DNA of 64,000 bases, from contig CAZQBY010000001.1 in the NCBI GenBank assembly GCA_964592405.1, forward strand, positions 18,459 through 82,458, read 5' to 3'. The stretch is from CAZQBY01 sp964592405 [NCBI: uncultured archaeon]. Lineage in GTDB: Archaea; Altiarchaeota; Altiarchaeia; JAFGQM01. The position numbers and the translations under genes are program-made. Below, one piece after another: positions 1 through 8,414 of the stretch. The notes below the pieces were generated by a model. It made no database searches. It was not told the origin of the DNA and saw nothing but the letters and a program-made list of their open reading frames with translations. Numbering within the stretch: position 1 is the stretch's first letter; each line of letters starts with the position of its first letter.

Positions 1-953
1 TGCTTGCCAAGAACAAGCCTGCGGTGCGCACCCACCTCCTCCGGACTTATCGGCTCGTAGGTGGATGCCTTCTTCAGCACTCCGTGAACGTGTATGCCAG
101 ACTCGTGCGCGAATGCGTTCTCGCCGACTATGGGAAAGTTCGGCATTACCCTTACCCCGCTCAGGCGCTCCACTAGCTTGGACGTGGCGTAAATCTTCTT
201 CAGGTCTATGCCGGTCTCGATACCCTCCAGGCGCTCCAGTATCAGGACCACCTGCTCCATGTCTGCGTTGCCCGCCCGCTCCCCAAGACCGTTTATGGTG
301 GTGTGTGGATATGTGGAGCCCGCCTTGACTGCCGCCACAGTGTTGGCCACAGCCAGCCCGAAGTCATTGTGGCAGTGGACAGCTAGGGGGACTTTCAATG
401 CCGCGCGCAATCTGCCTATCAGCTTGCCCATTCTCTCCGGGGTCATAACGCCAACCGTGTCGGGGATGTTGATTATCCTGGCGCCAGCTCCCTCCGCGGT
501 CTTGCAGACCTTCTCCAGAAAGTCATACTCAGTCCTGCATGCATCCTCGGGTGAAAAGTGCACTGCGACTCCCCTGTCTACACAGTATTCAACAGAATCT
601 ACTACAGCCTCCAGTATCTGCTCCTTGGACATCTCCAGCTTGTGCTCCCGGTGTAGCGGAGAGGTGCCTATAAATATGTGAACCCAATCCACACCACTGT
701 CTATGGCTGCATCTATGTCCTTGTGGTTGCATCGGGCCAGACTGCAGGTCTGGGCATCTAGACCCATATCGGCGATGGCTTTTACGGCCTTAAAGTCCCC
801 ATCAGAAACAACAGCAAAACCAGCCTCGATTATACTGACACCTATGTCGCTCAAAGCCTGCGCTATGGTGGTCTTGTCCTCCATATTCATTGCCACTCCC
901 GGCGTCTGCTCCCCGTCGCGCAGGGTGGTGTCAAAGATTTTGACTTTCGCCAT
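1..953 (-). CDS. 2-isopropylmalate / (R)-citramalate / homocitrate synthase family protein (3' part beyond left edge)
   Basis: The reading frame starts at the ATG complementary to 951-953 (MAKVKIFDTTLRDGEQTPGV) and runs off the left edge after about 317 residues. It shows the DRE-TIM/HMGL signature: FDTTLRDGEQ at the N-terminus, the HCHNDFGLAVAN metal-ligand motif, NGLGERAGNA, and near the cut the GENAFAHESGIHVHG motif. These enzymes condense acetyl-CoA with a 2-oxoacid in leucine, isoleucine or coenzyme B pathways. The N-terminal part resembles archaeal CimA and LeuA about equally. The C-terminal regulatory domain lies outside the window, so the substrate cannot be decided here. Family is certain, isozyme is not. 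Confidence 0.93.
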   Translation of the reverse strand, partial: MAKVKIFDTTLRDGEQTPGVAMNMEDKTTIAQALSDIGVSIIEAGFAVVSDGDFKAVKAIADMGLDAQTCSLARCNHKDIDAAIDSGVDWVHIFIGTSPLHREHKLEMSKEQILEAVVDSVEYCVDRGVAVHFSPEDACRTEYDFLEKVCKTAEGAGARIINIPDTVGVMTPERMGKLIGRLRAALKVPLAVHCHNDFGLAVANTVAAVKAGSTYPHTTINGLGERAGNADMEQVVLILERLEGIETGIDLKKIYATSKLVERLSGVRVMPNFPIVGENAFAHESGIHVHGVLKKASTYEPISPEEVGAHRRLVLGK

Positions 954-1008
954 CGCGGTTAATTAGAAGAAACCAGGGAAAAAACGAGTTGCACTATACC
1001 CTGTCAGG

Positions 1009-1019
1009 GTTACACTACA
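1009..1019 (+). promoter_or_regulatory. GTTACACTACA motif in the tRNA-Phe promoter
   Basis: Exact 11-mer GTTACACTACA followed directly by TTTTTTAA (1020-1027), which sits about 30 nt before the mature tRNA-Phe and fits an archaeal TATA position. A looser copy, GTTGCACTATA, lies at 988-998. The same 11-mer recurs at 58518-58528, 58562-58572 (inverted) and 60682-60692 (inverted). I read it as an upstream promoter element or operator. The factor is unknown. Confidence 0.55.
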
Positions 1020-1055
1020 TTTTTTAACCATAGACTCAAAAATAATCAGCCTTCT

Positions 1056-1129
1056 GCCGCTGTAGCTCAGTCTGGGAGAGCACCACGCTGAAGACGTGGG
1101 TGTCGCGGGTTCAAATCCCGCCGGCGGCA
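1056..1129 (+). tRNA. tRNA-Phe(GAA)
   Basis: Full cloverleaf without intron. Acceptor GCCGCTG pairs with CGGCGGC, the D arm is GCTC/GAGC, and anticodon stem CCACG/CGTGG encloses loop CTGAAGA with anticodon GAA. The T arm is GCGGG-TTCAAAT-CCCGC and the discriminator is A. CCA is not encoded, as is common in archaea. A structured element follows immediately. Confidence 0.97.
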
Positions 1130-1130
1130 T

Positions 1131-1192
1131 CTCGCTCTTATTGGCTCGGCCTCAATGCCGCTGGCTTATGCCAAAGAGGTTACCTAAGCGAG
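1131..1192 (+). other. Structured trailer after tRNA-Phe (CTTAT-loop hairpin family); hairpin-containing spacer follows
   Basis: CTCGCT at 1131 pairs with AGCGAG ending at 1192, and CCTC/GAGG pairs inside. The apical part is GGC-TTAT-GCC (1163-1172). The blocks GGCTTATGYCA and TAAGCGAGGARCTC recur behind tRNA-Arg (48691-48749), and the first also behind tRNA-Thr. The rest of the spacer to 1396 has another hairpin, GGGGCC/GGCCCC at 1249-1270, a 21-codon ATG frame at 1315-1380 that I do not call, and no other gene. Function unknown: possibly a 3'-processing signal or small RNA. Confidence 0.5.
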
Positions 1193-1396
1193 GAGCTCTT
1201 TGCCATCCGCGTCGGCATTCTGAAGGACAAGAGCAGAGGCGGGGTGGTGGGGCCGCTGACTAAGGGCCCCGACAGGGCGGTTAAAATGGATAATAATTGA
1301 GGCATCAATTATGAAGGAAAAATCCCCACACAGGGTTGATCCAGAAAAAGCTGTGAGGGTGTTGGACATAAAGTAAGGACATCAGTCTACTCAAAA

Positions 1397-1822
1397 ATGA
1401 GCAGATCATCGACTCTTATATTGGTTCTCCTTGCAGTGATTGCGGCGGGTTTTTTCTTGGAATATATCTCAAGGCCACCTCTTCTCAGCCGGGGCCCGGG
1501 GCTTGAGTTCTCGCATTTCTCCAGAAATCTGGCCGAATGTATGAACCAGAGCAGGGCAAATGTTGCTGAAGCCCGGTGGATTGGAAACAACAAGATGCAC
1601 ATCCAGGCTCTTGGACTCTTTGTCAACTGCGCGTGCTCTGTGGGTTCTGGCGGATACCGTGTTGATGGTGATAAGATAATCCTCCAGTATGAGGAGATAT
1701 GCAACAGGCCGAAGGATGAGTCCTGCAGTATCTGTGAAGAGCTGATCTATGAGATAAAGGATTTGGAGCGGAAGGACTACACATTTGAGATGGAAAGGAT
1801 AACTTTAAGCAATTATCTCTGA
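1397..1822 (+). CDS. Secreted or membrane-anchored small Cys-rich protein, unknown function
   Basis: 141 residues. Residues 6-22 are hydrophobic (LILVLLAVIAAGFF) and form a signal peptide or N-terminal anchor; the rest is soluble. Cysteines occur as a CAC pair, a single ICN, and CSIC near the C-terminus, suggesting disulfides or a metal site outside the cell. The ATG follows a short A-rich stretch and the frame ends two bases before the stop of the convergent antiporter gene. I recognise no family. The antisense frame at 1387-1704 lacks protein-like composition, so this strand is preferred. Confidence 0.6.
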   Translation: MSRSSTLILVLLAVIAAGFFLEYISRPPLLSRGPGLEFSHFSRNLAECMNQSRANVAEARWIGNNKMHIQALGLFVNCACSVGSGGYRVDGDKIILQYEEICNRPKDESCSICEELIYEIKDLERKDYTFEMERITLSNYL

Positions 1823-1823
1823 C

Positions 1824-3722
1824 TTACTCTTCCCCCAGCATCTCACTGGTTTTCAGTCTTTCCTGTGCCTTTAACTCGTCTATCTCCTTAATCAGGTCCT
1901 TGTCCAGCCGGTCCAGGAGCTCAGCCCGTTTCTTCCTCTCCAGAAGTTCAATCTCCTTCAGTTTTTTCCTAAGGACCCATTCTGGCCCTTCTTTCAGTGC
2001 CAGCTCAACCCGCTCACTGGCCTCTCTGCCACCTAGTAGCTTCAGGTGTATGATAAAATCTGCGCCCTCCCTGTAGAATTTTATCGCATGCTCAATAGTC
2101 TTTGCTGTAACAAAGACTAAGGCATCCGGGTTCTCCCCCTTGACTCTTTTGATAAGCAGAAGACTGTCATCCTCATCGGGTACTGTCGAAATCACAAGTT
2201 TGGCATCCTTGAGGCGCACTTTCTGCAGAACCTCAGCATCCTCCAGATCTCCATATATTGAGGGTATCTTTCTCCTGACAAGCCTTTTGATTATCTCCGG
2301 ATTGTGGTCCACAACAATGACATGTTCTCCAAGCTTCATGAGGCTTTCGATTACCTCCATCCCCATTATATGTGCACCGAAGACAACCACATGGTTTTTT
2401 GGATACTTGTCTGGAAAGTGCTCAAGCTCTGTTTTGAGCTTCATAAAACTGAACTTCTCAAATCGTGCCAAGGTTCCAGAGAAGGGAATGTAAAGGGAGT
2501 TTCCATATCTGATGAGGTAAGGTGTGATGGACATGCTTATCAGCGCCAGCAGAAGGGTCATCGGAAAGACTACCGACTGCGGGTCAGTTACTGCCAGAGC
2601 CATCGCCAGTATTAGTGAAAACTCGGATATCTGCGCCAGACCAATCCCTGAGAGGAAGGAGGTCCGTCTTTCATAACCGGTTAATATGCAGAGAAGGGTT
2701 ATCAGCAGGGGTTTTAGCACCAGAACCAGAATCGAGAATATTATCACCGGCAGGATAAGATTCTCGATGCCCATCACCGGATAGAACTGCATGCCCAGTG
2801 AGACAAAGAATACTATGGCGAAGAAGTCTCTCAGAGGCTTTATGCGGTTGGCCACTTCGAGATTGTAGGGGAACACTGCCAGACTGAGGCCGCCCAAGAA
2901 ACCTCCTATGGCCGTTGAGAATCCAAGCACATGGCTGGATATTGCGAACAAGAAGGCGAATGAGAGGGCAGTCATGAATACCAGCTCCACGGATTTTGAA
3001 ACAGCTTTCAGTATCCGTGGAGAGATATATCTGCTTAGCACAGTCGCGAAGGAGAAGAGGCCGATTACCCTTAATATGGAACCAAAGATGTCCATAACCA
3101 CTCCGTTATTGGAAGATGCAAGTACTGAGAGGATTATGACAACTATTATATCCTGCATAAGCAGAATACCAAGGGTTATTCTGCCGTGTAGGGTCTCAAG
3201 TTCGTCTCTGTCGGATAGTATTTTAATGACTACCAAAGTGCTGCTAAATGCCAGTATCAGGCCCATGTATATGGCATCGCCATGGACAAATCCTATGGCC
3301 AGCGCCACCAAAAAGCCCAGTGCGAATGTCAGCCCTACCTGACTGGTGCCTACCAGTATAGCGGCCCTGCCAACGTCCTTGAGTCTGGACAAATCAAGCT
3401 CTATGCCGACAGTGAACAGGAGGAATGTAATCCCCAGCTCAGACAGGGCTCTAACGAAAAGCGGGTCATTTATGAGGGTGGTTCCGAAGAATAATTTGGC
3501 CCCTATCGGCCCCAATACAACACCGGCCACAATATAAGCGGGTATGAGCGGCTGTTTGAGTCCGGCAGCAAGGAAGGCAAATATTGTTGCAGCCAGGATT
3601 ATCAGACCCAAGTCAGACAGTATAGCTACCTCAGCTTCTATTCCCGGCTTTATGCTCTCCACCTGTGCCGTGACCAGGGGCAAAAACACTAACAGGGCTA
3701 TTAGCACAAACTTCCACTTCAT
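1824..3722 (-). CDS. CPA2-type cation:proton antiporter with TrkA-N (RCK) domain
   Basis: 632 residues. An N-terminal signal-like segment (MKWKFVLIALLVFLPLV) precedes about a dozen membrane helices with typical Na_H_Exchanger text (LSELGITFLLFTVGIELDL; GGFLGGLSLAVFPY; FVSLGMQFYPV). From about residue 440 follows a Rossmann TrkA-N domain (VVVFGAHIMGMEVIE, then IVVDHNPE and STVPDEDDSLLL). The last roughly 60 residues are a Lys/Glu-rich coiled coil. This is the KefB/CPA2 plan: K+ or Na+ exchange for H+, gated by nucleotide binding. It stands alone, convergent with the preceding small gene. The ion is not predictable from sequence. Confidence 0.92.
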   Translation of the reverse strand: MKWKFVLIALLVFLPLVTAQVESIKPGIEAEVAILSDLGLIILAATIFAFLAAGLKQPLIPAYIVAGVVLGPIGAKLFFGTTLINDPLFVRALSELGITFLLFTVGIELDLSRLKDVGRAAILVGTSQVGLTFALGFLVALAIGFVHGDAIYMGLILAFSSTLVVIKILSDRDELETLHGRITLGILLMQDIIVVIILSVLASSNNGVVMDIFGSILRVIGLFSFATVLSRYISPRILKAVSKSVELVFMTALSFAFLFAISSHVLGFSTAIGGFLGGLSLAVFPYNLEVANRIKPLRDFFAIVFFVSLGMQFYPVMGIENLILPVIIFSILVLVLKPLLITLLCILTGYERRTSFLSGIGLAQISEFSLILAMALAVTDPQSVVFPMTLLLALISMSITPYLIRYGNSLYIPFSGTLARFEKFSFMKLKTELEHFPDKYPKNHVVVFGAHIMGMEVIESLMKLGEHVIVVDHNPEIIKRLVRRKIPSIYGDLEDAEVLQKVRLKDAKLVISTVPDEDDSLLLIKRVKGENPDALVFVTAKTIEHAIKFYREGADFIIHLKLLGGREASERVELALKEGPEWVLRKKLKEIELLERKKRAELLDRLDKDLIKEIDELKAQERLKTSEMLGEE

Positions 3723-3824
3723 CTTGGTTGGATATTATTAGAATGATTAAATAAATGGTAAATAAAATAACAAATGTTAAATAAAATAACGGCCATAAAA
3801 TAGGATAATCTATTTAGGGATAAT

Positions 3825-4508
3825 CTATCTGTCAGTAAGAATAAAATCTGGCAGTTTCCCTATCCGCCCAACCATTCCGCCCTTTATAATCTGGACGCCA
3901 TCTATTTCTTTACCCAAAAACCGCTTGGCAAATTCCAAACCATCCCTGATTTCTCCCACACGGTTGGCTATGGCGGTTGCAAAGGCGTCAGCTACCGGTG
4001 TGCTGCGTGCAAATACAGATACTGCATCCGCATCACCCAGACTTATTGAATGACCCACTGTCCCGGATGAAGTGCATATCCCGTAGCTTTTTTCTCCCGG
4101 ATTTATTGAGAAGCCAGACTTGCCAGAAAGTGGTGATTTGCCAGCAAAAACTAGAAGGTTAAAATCCCGGTTGCCATAGATACAAATATCCCCCCCATTT
4201 TCGACGACTATCCACTCAGCACCCATCTCAACAGCTTCTCTTACTAGGAGCTCTGAAACCGCTCCTGCTACAGCGGCCATTGGTCCCACGCCTGCCTTCT
4301 CAGCTGCATCGGCCATTATGTTGATTATCTCCGGAGCCCCCTTCTCCACCCCCACAGGTTCAAGGGATGTTTGAAAATCCGGATTGCGTCCAATATAACT
4401 CTCCAGTTCCTGTCGCTTTTTGATGATGAACCCCTTGATAAAATCACTGATATCTATGTCGCACTTCACCTTTAGTATGGTATCCTTGTATGCAAACTGG
4501 TCCTCCAT
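3825..4508 (-). CDS. UPF0280 / COG2122 protein (homocysteine biosynthesis set)
   Basis: About 227 residues from the ATG at 4508 (MEDQFAYKDTILKVK). A longer start at 4571 would run back into the ferredoxin gene, so I prefer 4508. ApbE-like family features include the Gly/Asp-rich core (VVENGGDICIYG; ICTSSGTVGHS; GDADAVSVFA; VADAFATAIANRVG). In methanogens COG2122 acts with COG1900 and a NIL-domain ferredoxin in making homocysteine from aspartate semialdehyde and sulfide. All three stand together here in one minus-strand operon, which supports that role. Its exact biochemical step remains open. Confidence 0.87.
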   Translation of the reverse strand: MEDQFAYKDTILKVKCDIDISDFIKGFIIKKRQELESYIGRNPDFQTSLEPVGVEKGAPEIINIMADAAEKAGVGPMAAVAGAVSELLVREAVEMGAEWIVVENGGDICIYGNRDFNLLVFAGKSPLSGKSGFSINPGEKSYGICTSSGTVGHSISLGDADAVSVFARSTPVADAFATAIANRVGEIRDGLEFAKRFLGKEIDGVQIIKGGMVGRIGKLPDFILTDR

Positions 4509-4530
4509 CTGAATCAGAATTAGAATTCTT

Positions 4531-4917
4531 TTAGAACTCAGGTTTTGACAGTGCCCTTCTGGGACAGGCATCTACACATATCCCGCAGAGGACACATTTA
4601 TCTTCATCATAAACCAGCCTGCCATTCTTATCAAATGCAAAGGCCTTCGTTGGGCAGAGGGATATACAGGCACCACAGTCTATGCACTTATCAGGATCAT
4701 GCCTGACAACGTTTTTCTGCTCACTGATCTCCACACCTCTGCTCCTCAGAAACTCCAGGACCTTATCATTGTCTTTTTTGGGGAATTTTATCAGTATCCT
4801 GCCGTTAGCATCTGCCCGGAGAATATTTATCCGCACTCCGGTTTCCAATATGCAATCTGCTATTATCGGACTGTCCAGCTGGTCTTCCTTCAGCCTTATC
4901 AAATACTTCTTGGTCAT
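4531..4917 (-). CDS. NIL-domain 2[4Fe-4S] ferredoxin (homocysteine biosynthesis set)
   Basis: 128 residues. Residues 1 to about 70 form the NIL domain (LIRLKEDQLDSPIIADCILE), an ACT-like fold also found in MetN. Two classic cluster motifs follow: CIDCGACISLCP and CVLCGICVDACP. It corresponds to the NIL/Fd partner of COG1900 in anaerobic archaea and probably delivers electrons or sulfur for homocysteine formation. Its ATG overlaps the stop of the DUF39 gene (4914-4917), so the two are translationally coupled. Confidence 0.92.
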   Translation of the reverse strand: MTKKYLIRLKEDQLDSPIIADCILETGVRINILRADANGRILIKFPKKDNDKVLEFLRSRGVEISEQKNVVRHDPDKCIDCGACISLCPTKAFAFDKNGRLVYDEDKCVLCGICVDACPRRALSKPEF

Positions 4918-6422
4918 TTTTTGTTTACAAACGCGGCTATGTCCTCTGCCGTTATTATTCCAGTAACCCTGCCTTGGTTATCAACCACCGGCAGAGCAGA
5001 TATCCCGTTTTTTCTAAGCCTCTCGGCTACAATACCTAGAGTTTCGTTTGGCTGAGCAGTTATGACTGTCCTGACAGCGACATCTTCTAGCTTCTCCTTA
5101 CCCTCGGCAACTGCCTTGGCGATGTCCCATGATGTTACTATCCCATCTAGTCTGCCATTCTTGACTATTGGGATATGGTTGACTCCCTTACCTATCAATA
5201 GCTTTGACACCTTCTTCACAGTGGAGTCGTGCCCCACAGTTACGGCTTTTCTCATAACGTCCTTGACATACCTGACGTCATGCTTCAATGGCTTGAACCT
5301 GCTCTTCTGATATCTCTCTAGCGGCTGTACCAACTCAAACTCACCATTTTGTATCCACTTCTTTAGAACCTCGGCTATCTCACGCGCAGTATGTAAGGGT
5401 GCAAGAGAGGAGGTTCTTACCTCCCTGCCGTTCAATTCTATTTTGCCTGATCTCAGCTCTGCATAACTGACCTCCATTATGCTGCTCCTTGACCTGGATG
5501 GGATCGAGTAATCCAACACTTTTGTGAATATCTGTTCATCGCGTATAGCAGTCCGCTTGGCAATCTCCTCGTTAAGAATGGGTATAGGTATACCCAGACC
5601 AACATAAAGGCTGACGCCGTATCCCTCAAAGGCCGCCCCCTTGATGTATTTTGGGTTCGCCCCTTTTAGGTCGCATTTCACAGACAGCGCGCCTGCCGAT
5701 CCTGTCGGAATACCGTTTTTTCGCGGCACCTCGGTATTGTGCTGTGTCCCCTCCCCTATTACATATCCCCGCGTTCCGGCTAGGAATATCCTAGTCCCAA
5801 ACCCGATGGTTTCAAGATATGGGTCATTTATCAGCGGAGAGAGCTGGGAGGAGGTAGTATAGGTAACGTTACCATAGTTGGGTAACAGTTTGCCCATGTA
5901 AGTATAGATCGTCCTGTCCGAGGAGTTGGTTGCGGCGGCATAATTCTGATAAGCATTCCGCGGATTAAGAAGCCAGGCCTGATTGAGGTCCTGTAGTGTG
6001 ATTTGGGTTTTAATCTTCTTGCGTGGATAGCAGTCGGTCCCATAGGAGGTTGCGCGCAACTCTATCTCTTCACCCTTTACCAAATCCTCTATAACATGTC
6101 CGCCTCCATAGTTAAAGCCTTCTGTCTCACTGAGCTGAGTAGCACCTATATATGCATCCACGGCTGCCAGCCCGGTGTATGCCTCAACATCATTCAGCCA
6201 TACACGCTGCATCTTTATGGGTGGTTCGGCATGCCCAAAGTTCAACAGAGCTCCGGAGGAGCACATGGCCCCGAAGGTGCCGGTAGTGACCACATCTATG
6301 TCCTTGGCTGCTTTTTTTGTGCCATGTTCCTCCACATAACTTATCATCTCTTCAGCTGTAAGGACTACTGCATCTCCCTTCCGGATTTTGTCATTAATTT
6401 CGGCATAGGTCTTTGTCATCAT
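4914..6422 (-). CDS. DUF39/COG1900 homocysteine biosynthesis protein with C-terminal CBS pair
   Basis: 502 residues. The DUF39 domain covers about 1-380 (TTGTFGAMCSSGALLNFGHA; GFGTRIFLAGTRGYVIGEG), and two CBS repeats cover about 385-502 (VGHDSTVKKVSKLLIGKGVN; ITAQPNETLGIVAERLRKNG). Cys54 and Cys131 fall in conserved-looking contexts and match the two cysteines I recall as important in the Methanosarcina homologue. The protein is needed for conversion of aspartate semialdehyde to homocysteine in anaerobes lacking classical pathways. It is first of a three-gene operon and divergent from tatD. The CBS pair may sense adenosyl ligands such as SAM (inference). Confidence 0.92.
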   Translation of the reverse strand: MMTKTYAEINDKIRKGDAVVLTAEEMISYVEEHGTKKAAKDIDVVTTGTFGAMCSSGALLNFGHAEPPIKMQRVWLNDVEAYTGLAAVDAYIGATQLSETEGFNYGGGHVIEDLVKGEEIELRATSYGTDCYPRKKIKTQITLQDLNQAWLLNPRNAYQNYAAATNSSDRTIYTYMGKLLPNYGNVTYTTSSQLSPLINDPYLETIGFGTRIFLAGTRGYVIGEGTQHNTEVPRKNGIPTGSAGALSVKCDLKGANPKYIKGAAFEGYGVSLYVGLGIPIPILNEEIAKRTAIRDEQIFTKVLDYSIPSRSRSSIMEVSYAELRSGKIELNGREVRTSSLAPLHTAREIAEVLKKWIQNGEFELVQPLERYQKSRFKPLKHDVRYVKDVMRKAVTVGHDSTVKKVSKLLIGKGVNHIPIVKNGRLDGIVTSWDIAKAVAEGKEKLEDVAVRTVITAQPNETLGIVAERLRKNGISALPVVDNQGRVTGIITAEDIAAFVNKK

Positions 6423-6515
6423 CTAGCTTTGGAGCGGATAATAAAAAAATCCGATATCTGGTATATTACTTTCAGTAATATCAGCATTTTTGAGGATGGA
6501 CCCAAAAAATAGGCC

Positions 6516-7244
6516 ATGAGACTCATAGATACGCACGCCCATATGGGCTTCCCGGAGCTTCTGAAGGACATTAATGGAATCATTGCACGTGCAGATAGGG
6601 AGGGAGTAGCAATTGTCAACTGCTGCCTCAGCCCACAGGAGCTGGAGAAGACCAAGGGCTTCAAGAAGCTCTACCTGACCATCGGCTGCACTCCCTACCA
6701 CCTCCAAGACTTTGAGCGCCAATACCAGCTGATTGAGGCCAATATTGACCGCATAATTGCTGTGGGGGAGATAGGTCTTGATTACTACTGGATTAAGGAA
6801 AAGGAAGGGCGTGAAAGAGAAAGAGAGAATTTTCAGAAACTTCTGCAACTCGCCGGGGAATATGACAAGCCTGTGATTATACATTCCAGAAATGCTGAGA
6901 GGCCTGCTCTGGATATGCTTGAGAAGGCCGATGTGCATGCCATAATGCACTGTTTTTCGGGCTCACTGGAAGAAGCTAGGCGTGCAATAGACCTTGGTTA
7001 CCTCATCTCCATACCGACCAATATTGGCCGTTCAGTGCAGAAACAGGGGTTTGCCCGGAGTTTACCTTTGGAATCCTTGGTTTTGGAAACAGATGCCCCA
7101 TATCTGCCCCCCATTCCCAAGACAATCAATGAGCCGGTTAATGTTATCCACTCGGCACATGAAATAGCAAGAATCAGGGATATAGAGTTCGCTGATGTTG
7201 TCGCTCAGACAACGAGGAATGCGCGCAAATTCTTTGGTATCTAG
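6516..7244 (+). CDS. TatD-family metal-dependent hydrolase/DNase
   Basis: 242 residues. Metal-binding motifs of the TatD amidohydrolase family are in order: DTHAHMG at residues 5-11, AVGEIGLDYY, PVIIHSRNA, MHCFSGS and LETDAPYL. Family members act as 3'-5' exonucleases or general phosphodiesterases. The 3' end overlaps the end of ndk by four bases on the opposite strand. It shares a 93-bp intergenic region with the homocysteine operon. Confidence 0.93.
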   Translation: MRLIDTHAHMGFPELLKDINGIIARADREGVAIVNCCLSPQELEKTKGFKKLYLTIGCTPYHLQDFERQYQLIEANIDRIIAVGEIGLDYYWIKEKEGRERERENFQKLLQLAGEYDKPVIIHSRNAERPALDMLEKADVHAIMHCFSGSLEEARRAIDLGYLISIPTNIGRSVQKQGFARSLPLESLVLETDAPYLPPIPKTINEPVNVIHSAHEIARIRDIEFADVVAQTTRNARKFFGI

Positions 7245-7696
7245 TGCTCATACACCCATTCCTCATCCGCCTTTTTGTATCTGAGTATCTCTTCCGGCTT
7301 GAAGAATATACTGATTTCTCTCTCAGCCGTTTTGGCGGAATCAGATGCATGGACTACGTTCCGTCTGAGGAACAGACCATAACTGCCCCGTATGCTGCCT
7401 GCATCTGATTCAAGCGGGTTTGTGCTGCCAACCATCCTCCTAACGGCTTTTACTGCCTCATAACCCTCTATTACACAGACAACACAGGGACCTGACATCA
7501 CATACGTGATAAGTGGCTCATAGAAATCCTTTCCCTTATGCATGGAATAGAGCTCTTCTGCTGTGGCCCTGTCTATCTGCACCATCTTCATGGCCACAAT
7601 CTTTAGCCCCCTTCGCTCAAACCTGCCGAGTATTTCACCGACCAAATTTCTTTGTATAGTGTCGGGCTTCAGCATGATAAAGGTTTTTTGTATCAT
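7241..7696 (-). CDS. ndk: Nucleoside diphosphate kinase
   Basis: 151 residues, normal length. The phosphate-accepting histidine is His116 in RNVVHASDS, and KPDTIQRNLVGEI and GSIRGSYG are typical. It transfers phosphate from ATP to NDPs. It is the last gene of the L7Ae-S28e-L24e-NDK operon, an order common in euryarchaea; infB, often next, is absent here. It sits 32 nt after rpl24e. Confidence 0.97.
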   Translation of the reverse strand: MIQKTFIMLKPDTIQRNLVGEILGRFERRGLKIVAMKMVQIDRATAEELYSMHKGKDFYEPLITYVMSGPCVVCVIEGYEAVKAVRRMVGSTNPLESDAGSIRGSYGLFLRRNVVHASDSAKTAEREISIFFKPEEILRYKKADEEWVYEH

Positions 7697-7728
7697 CTCA
7701 TCCCTTCTTTATTCTCCCAGCCAGTTTT

Positions 7729-7995
7729 TTACTTTTGGCCTTTCTTTTCGGGGTCGGATTCTTTCTTGGACCCTTTCTTGGACTCGGCACCTCTCAGATG
7801 TTGTACCCTGATGAGCTTTTCTTTTCTGTATTGTCCGGTCCACCTAATCTTTCTGGGACTTCTTCCCAGCTCAGCATTCTTTTGACATTTTGAGGAGCAG
7901 TAGAATGAGACAGAACCGGCTGCATCTACCACCATTTTACCCACTCCCGGTTCTATATTCTTACCGCAGAATGTGCATTTCCTTATGCTAACCAT
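7729..7995 (-). CDS. rpl24e: 50S ribosomal protein L24e
   Basis: 88 residues. A zinc-ribbon FCGKNIEPG ... FYCSSKCQKNAELGR and the basic segment RKIRWTGQYRKEK identify L24e. The C-terminal 25 residues form a low-complexity Lys/Ser/Glu tail, longer than the usual roughly 60-residue archaeal core. The start codon overlaps the S28e stop (TAATG), indicating coupling. Confidence 0.95.
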   Translation of the reverse strand: MVSIRKCTFCGKNIEPGVGKMVVDAAGSVSFYCSSKCQKNAELGRSPRKIRWTGQYRKEKLIRVQHLRGAESKKGSKKESDPEKKGQK

Positions 7996-8414
7996 TATAT
8001 CGCCCTCACATCTCTCTCAGTCTCTTTGAGCATCAACAGGTCATTCTCCTTTACCGGCCCGCGGACATTCCGTCTTAGGAGATTGCCGCGGTCCTTACCC
8101 TCAAGAACCCTGACCAAAACCTGGTAACACTCCCCATACAAGCCAACCCTCTTGAAAACCTTGATTACCTGGGCGGGTGTAGCATCACTGATATTTACTG
8201 TGCTCTTGTTTCGTTTGCCTGACTTTTTGCCCTCCTCGGATTTTGGCCTCTCTGCAGTATCCCCCCCGGATTTTTCAGCCTTTGAATCCTGTTTTGGGAG
8301 TTTGGATACAGTCTCCCTTCCCTTAGATTCTGCATCTTCTCCAAGCTTCTTCGGGCTAGGAGCTTTTGTCCCGGTTTCATCTGCCAGCTTTTCCTCTTTC
8401 TTCTCCTCAGTCAT
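7995..8414 (-). CDS. rps28e: 30S ribosomal protein S28e with long charged N-terminal extension
   Basis: 139 residues. The last roughly 65 residues (DATPAQVIKVFKRVGLYGEC, LEGKDRGNLLRRNVRGPV, ETERDVRAI) are a full S28e. The first roughly 72 residues are a disordered Lys/Glu/Ser-rich segment not present in typical 65-75-residue archaeal S28e. No internal ATG lies close to the core, so the extension seems genuinely translated. The start overlaps the L7Ae end by 8 nt. S28e binds at the mRNA exit side of the small subunit. Confidence 0.93.
   Translation of the reverse strand: MTEEKKEEKLADETGTKAPSPKKLGEDAESKGRETVSKLPKQDSKAEKSGGDTAERPKSEEGKKSGKRNKSTVNISDATPAQVIKVFKRVGLYGECYQVLVRVLEGKDRGNLLRRNVRGPVKENDLLMLKETERDVRAI

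Noticed and set aside
208-681. Plus-strand open frame of 157 codons
   Set aside because: Antisense to the clearly real isopropylmalate-synthase-family gene; Ser/Pro-rich shadow composition.
1249-1270. H/ACA guide RNA (hairpin followed by ACA)
   Set aside because: Hairpin too short and no pseudouridylation pocket or K-turn seen.
1100-1300. 66-codon frame starting in tRNA-Phe
   Set aside because: Starts within the tRNA and crosses the structured trailer; no SD and no protein-like composition.
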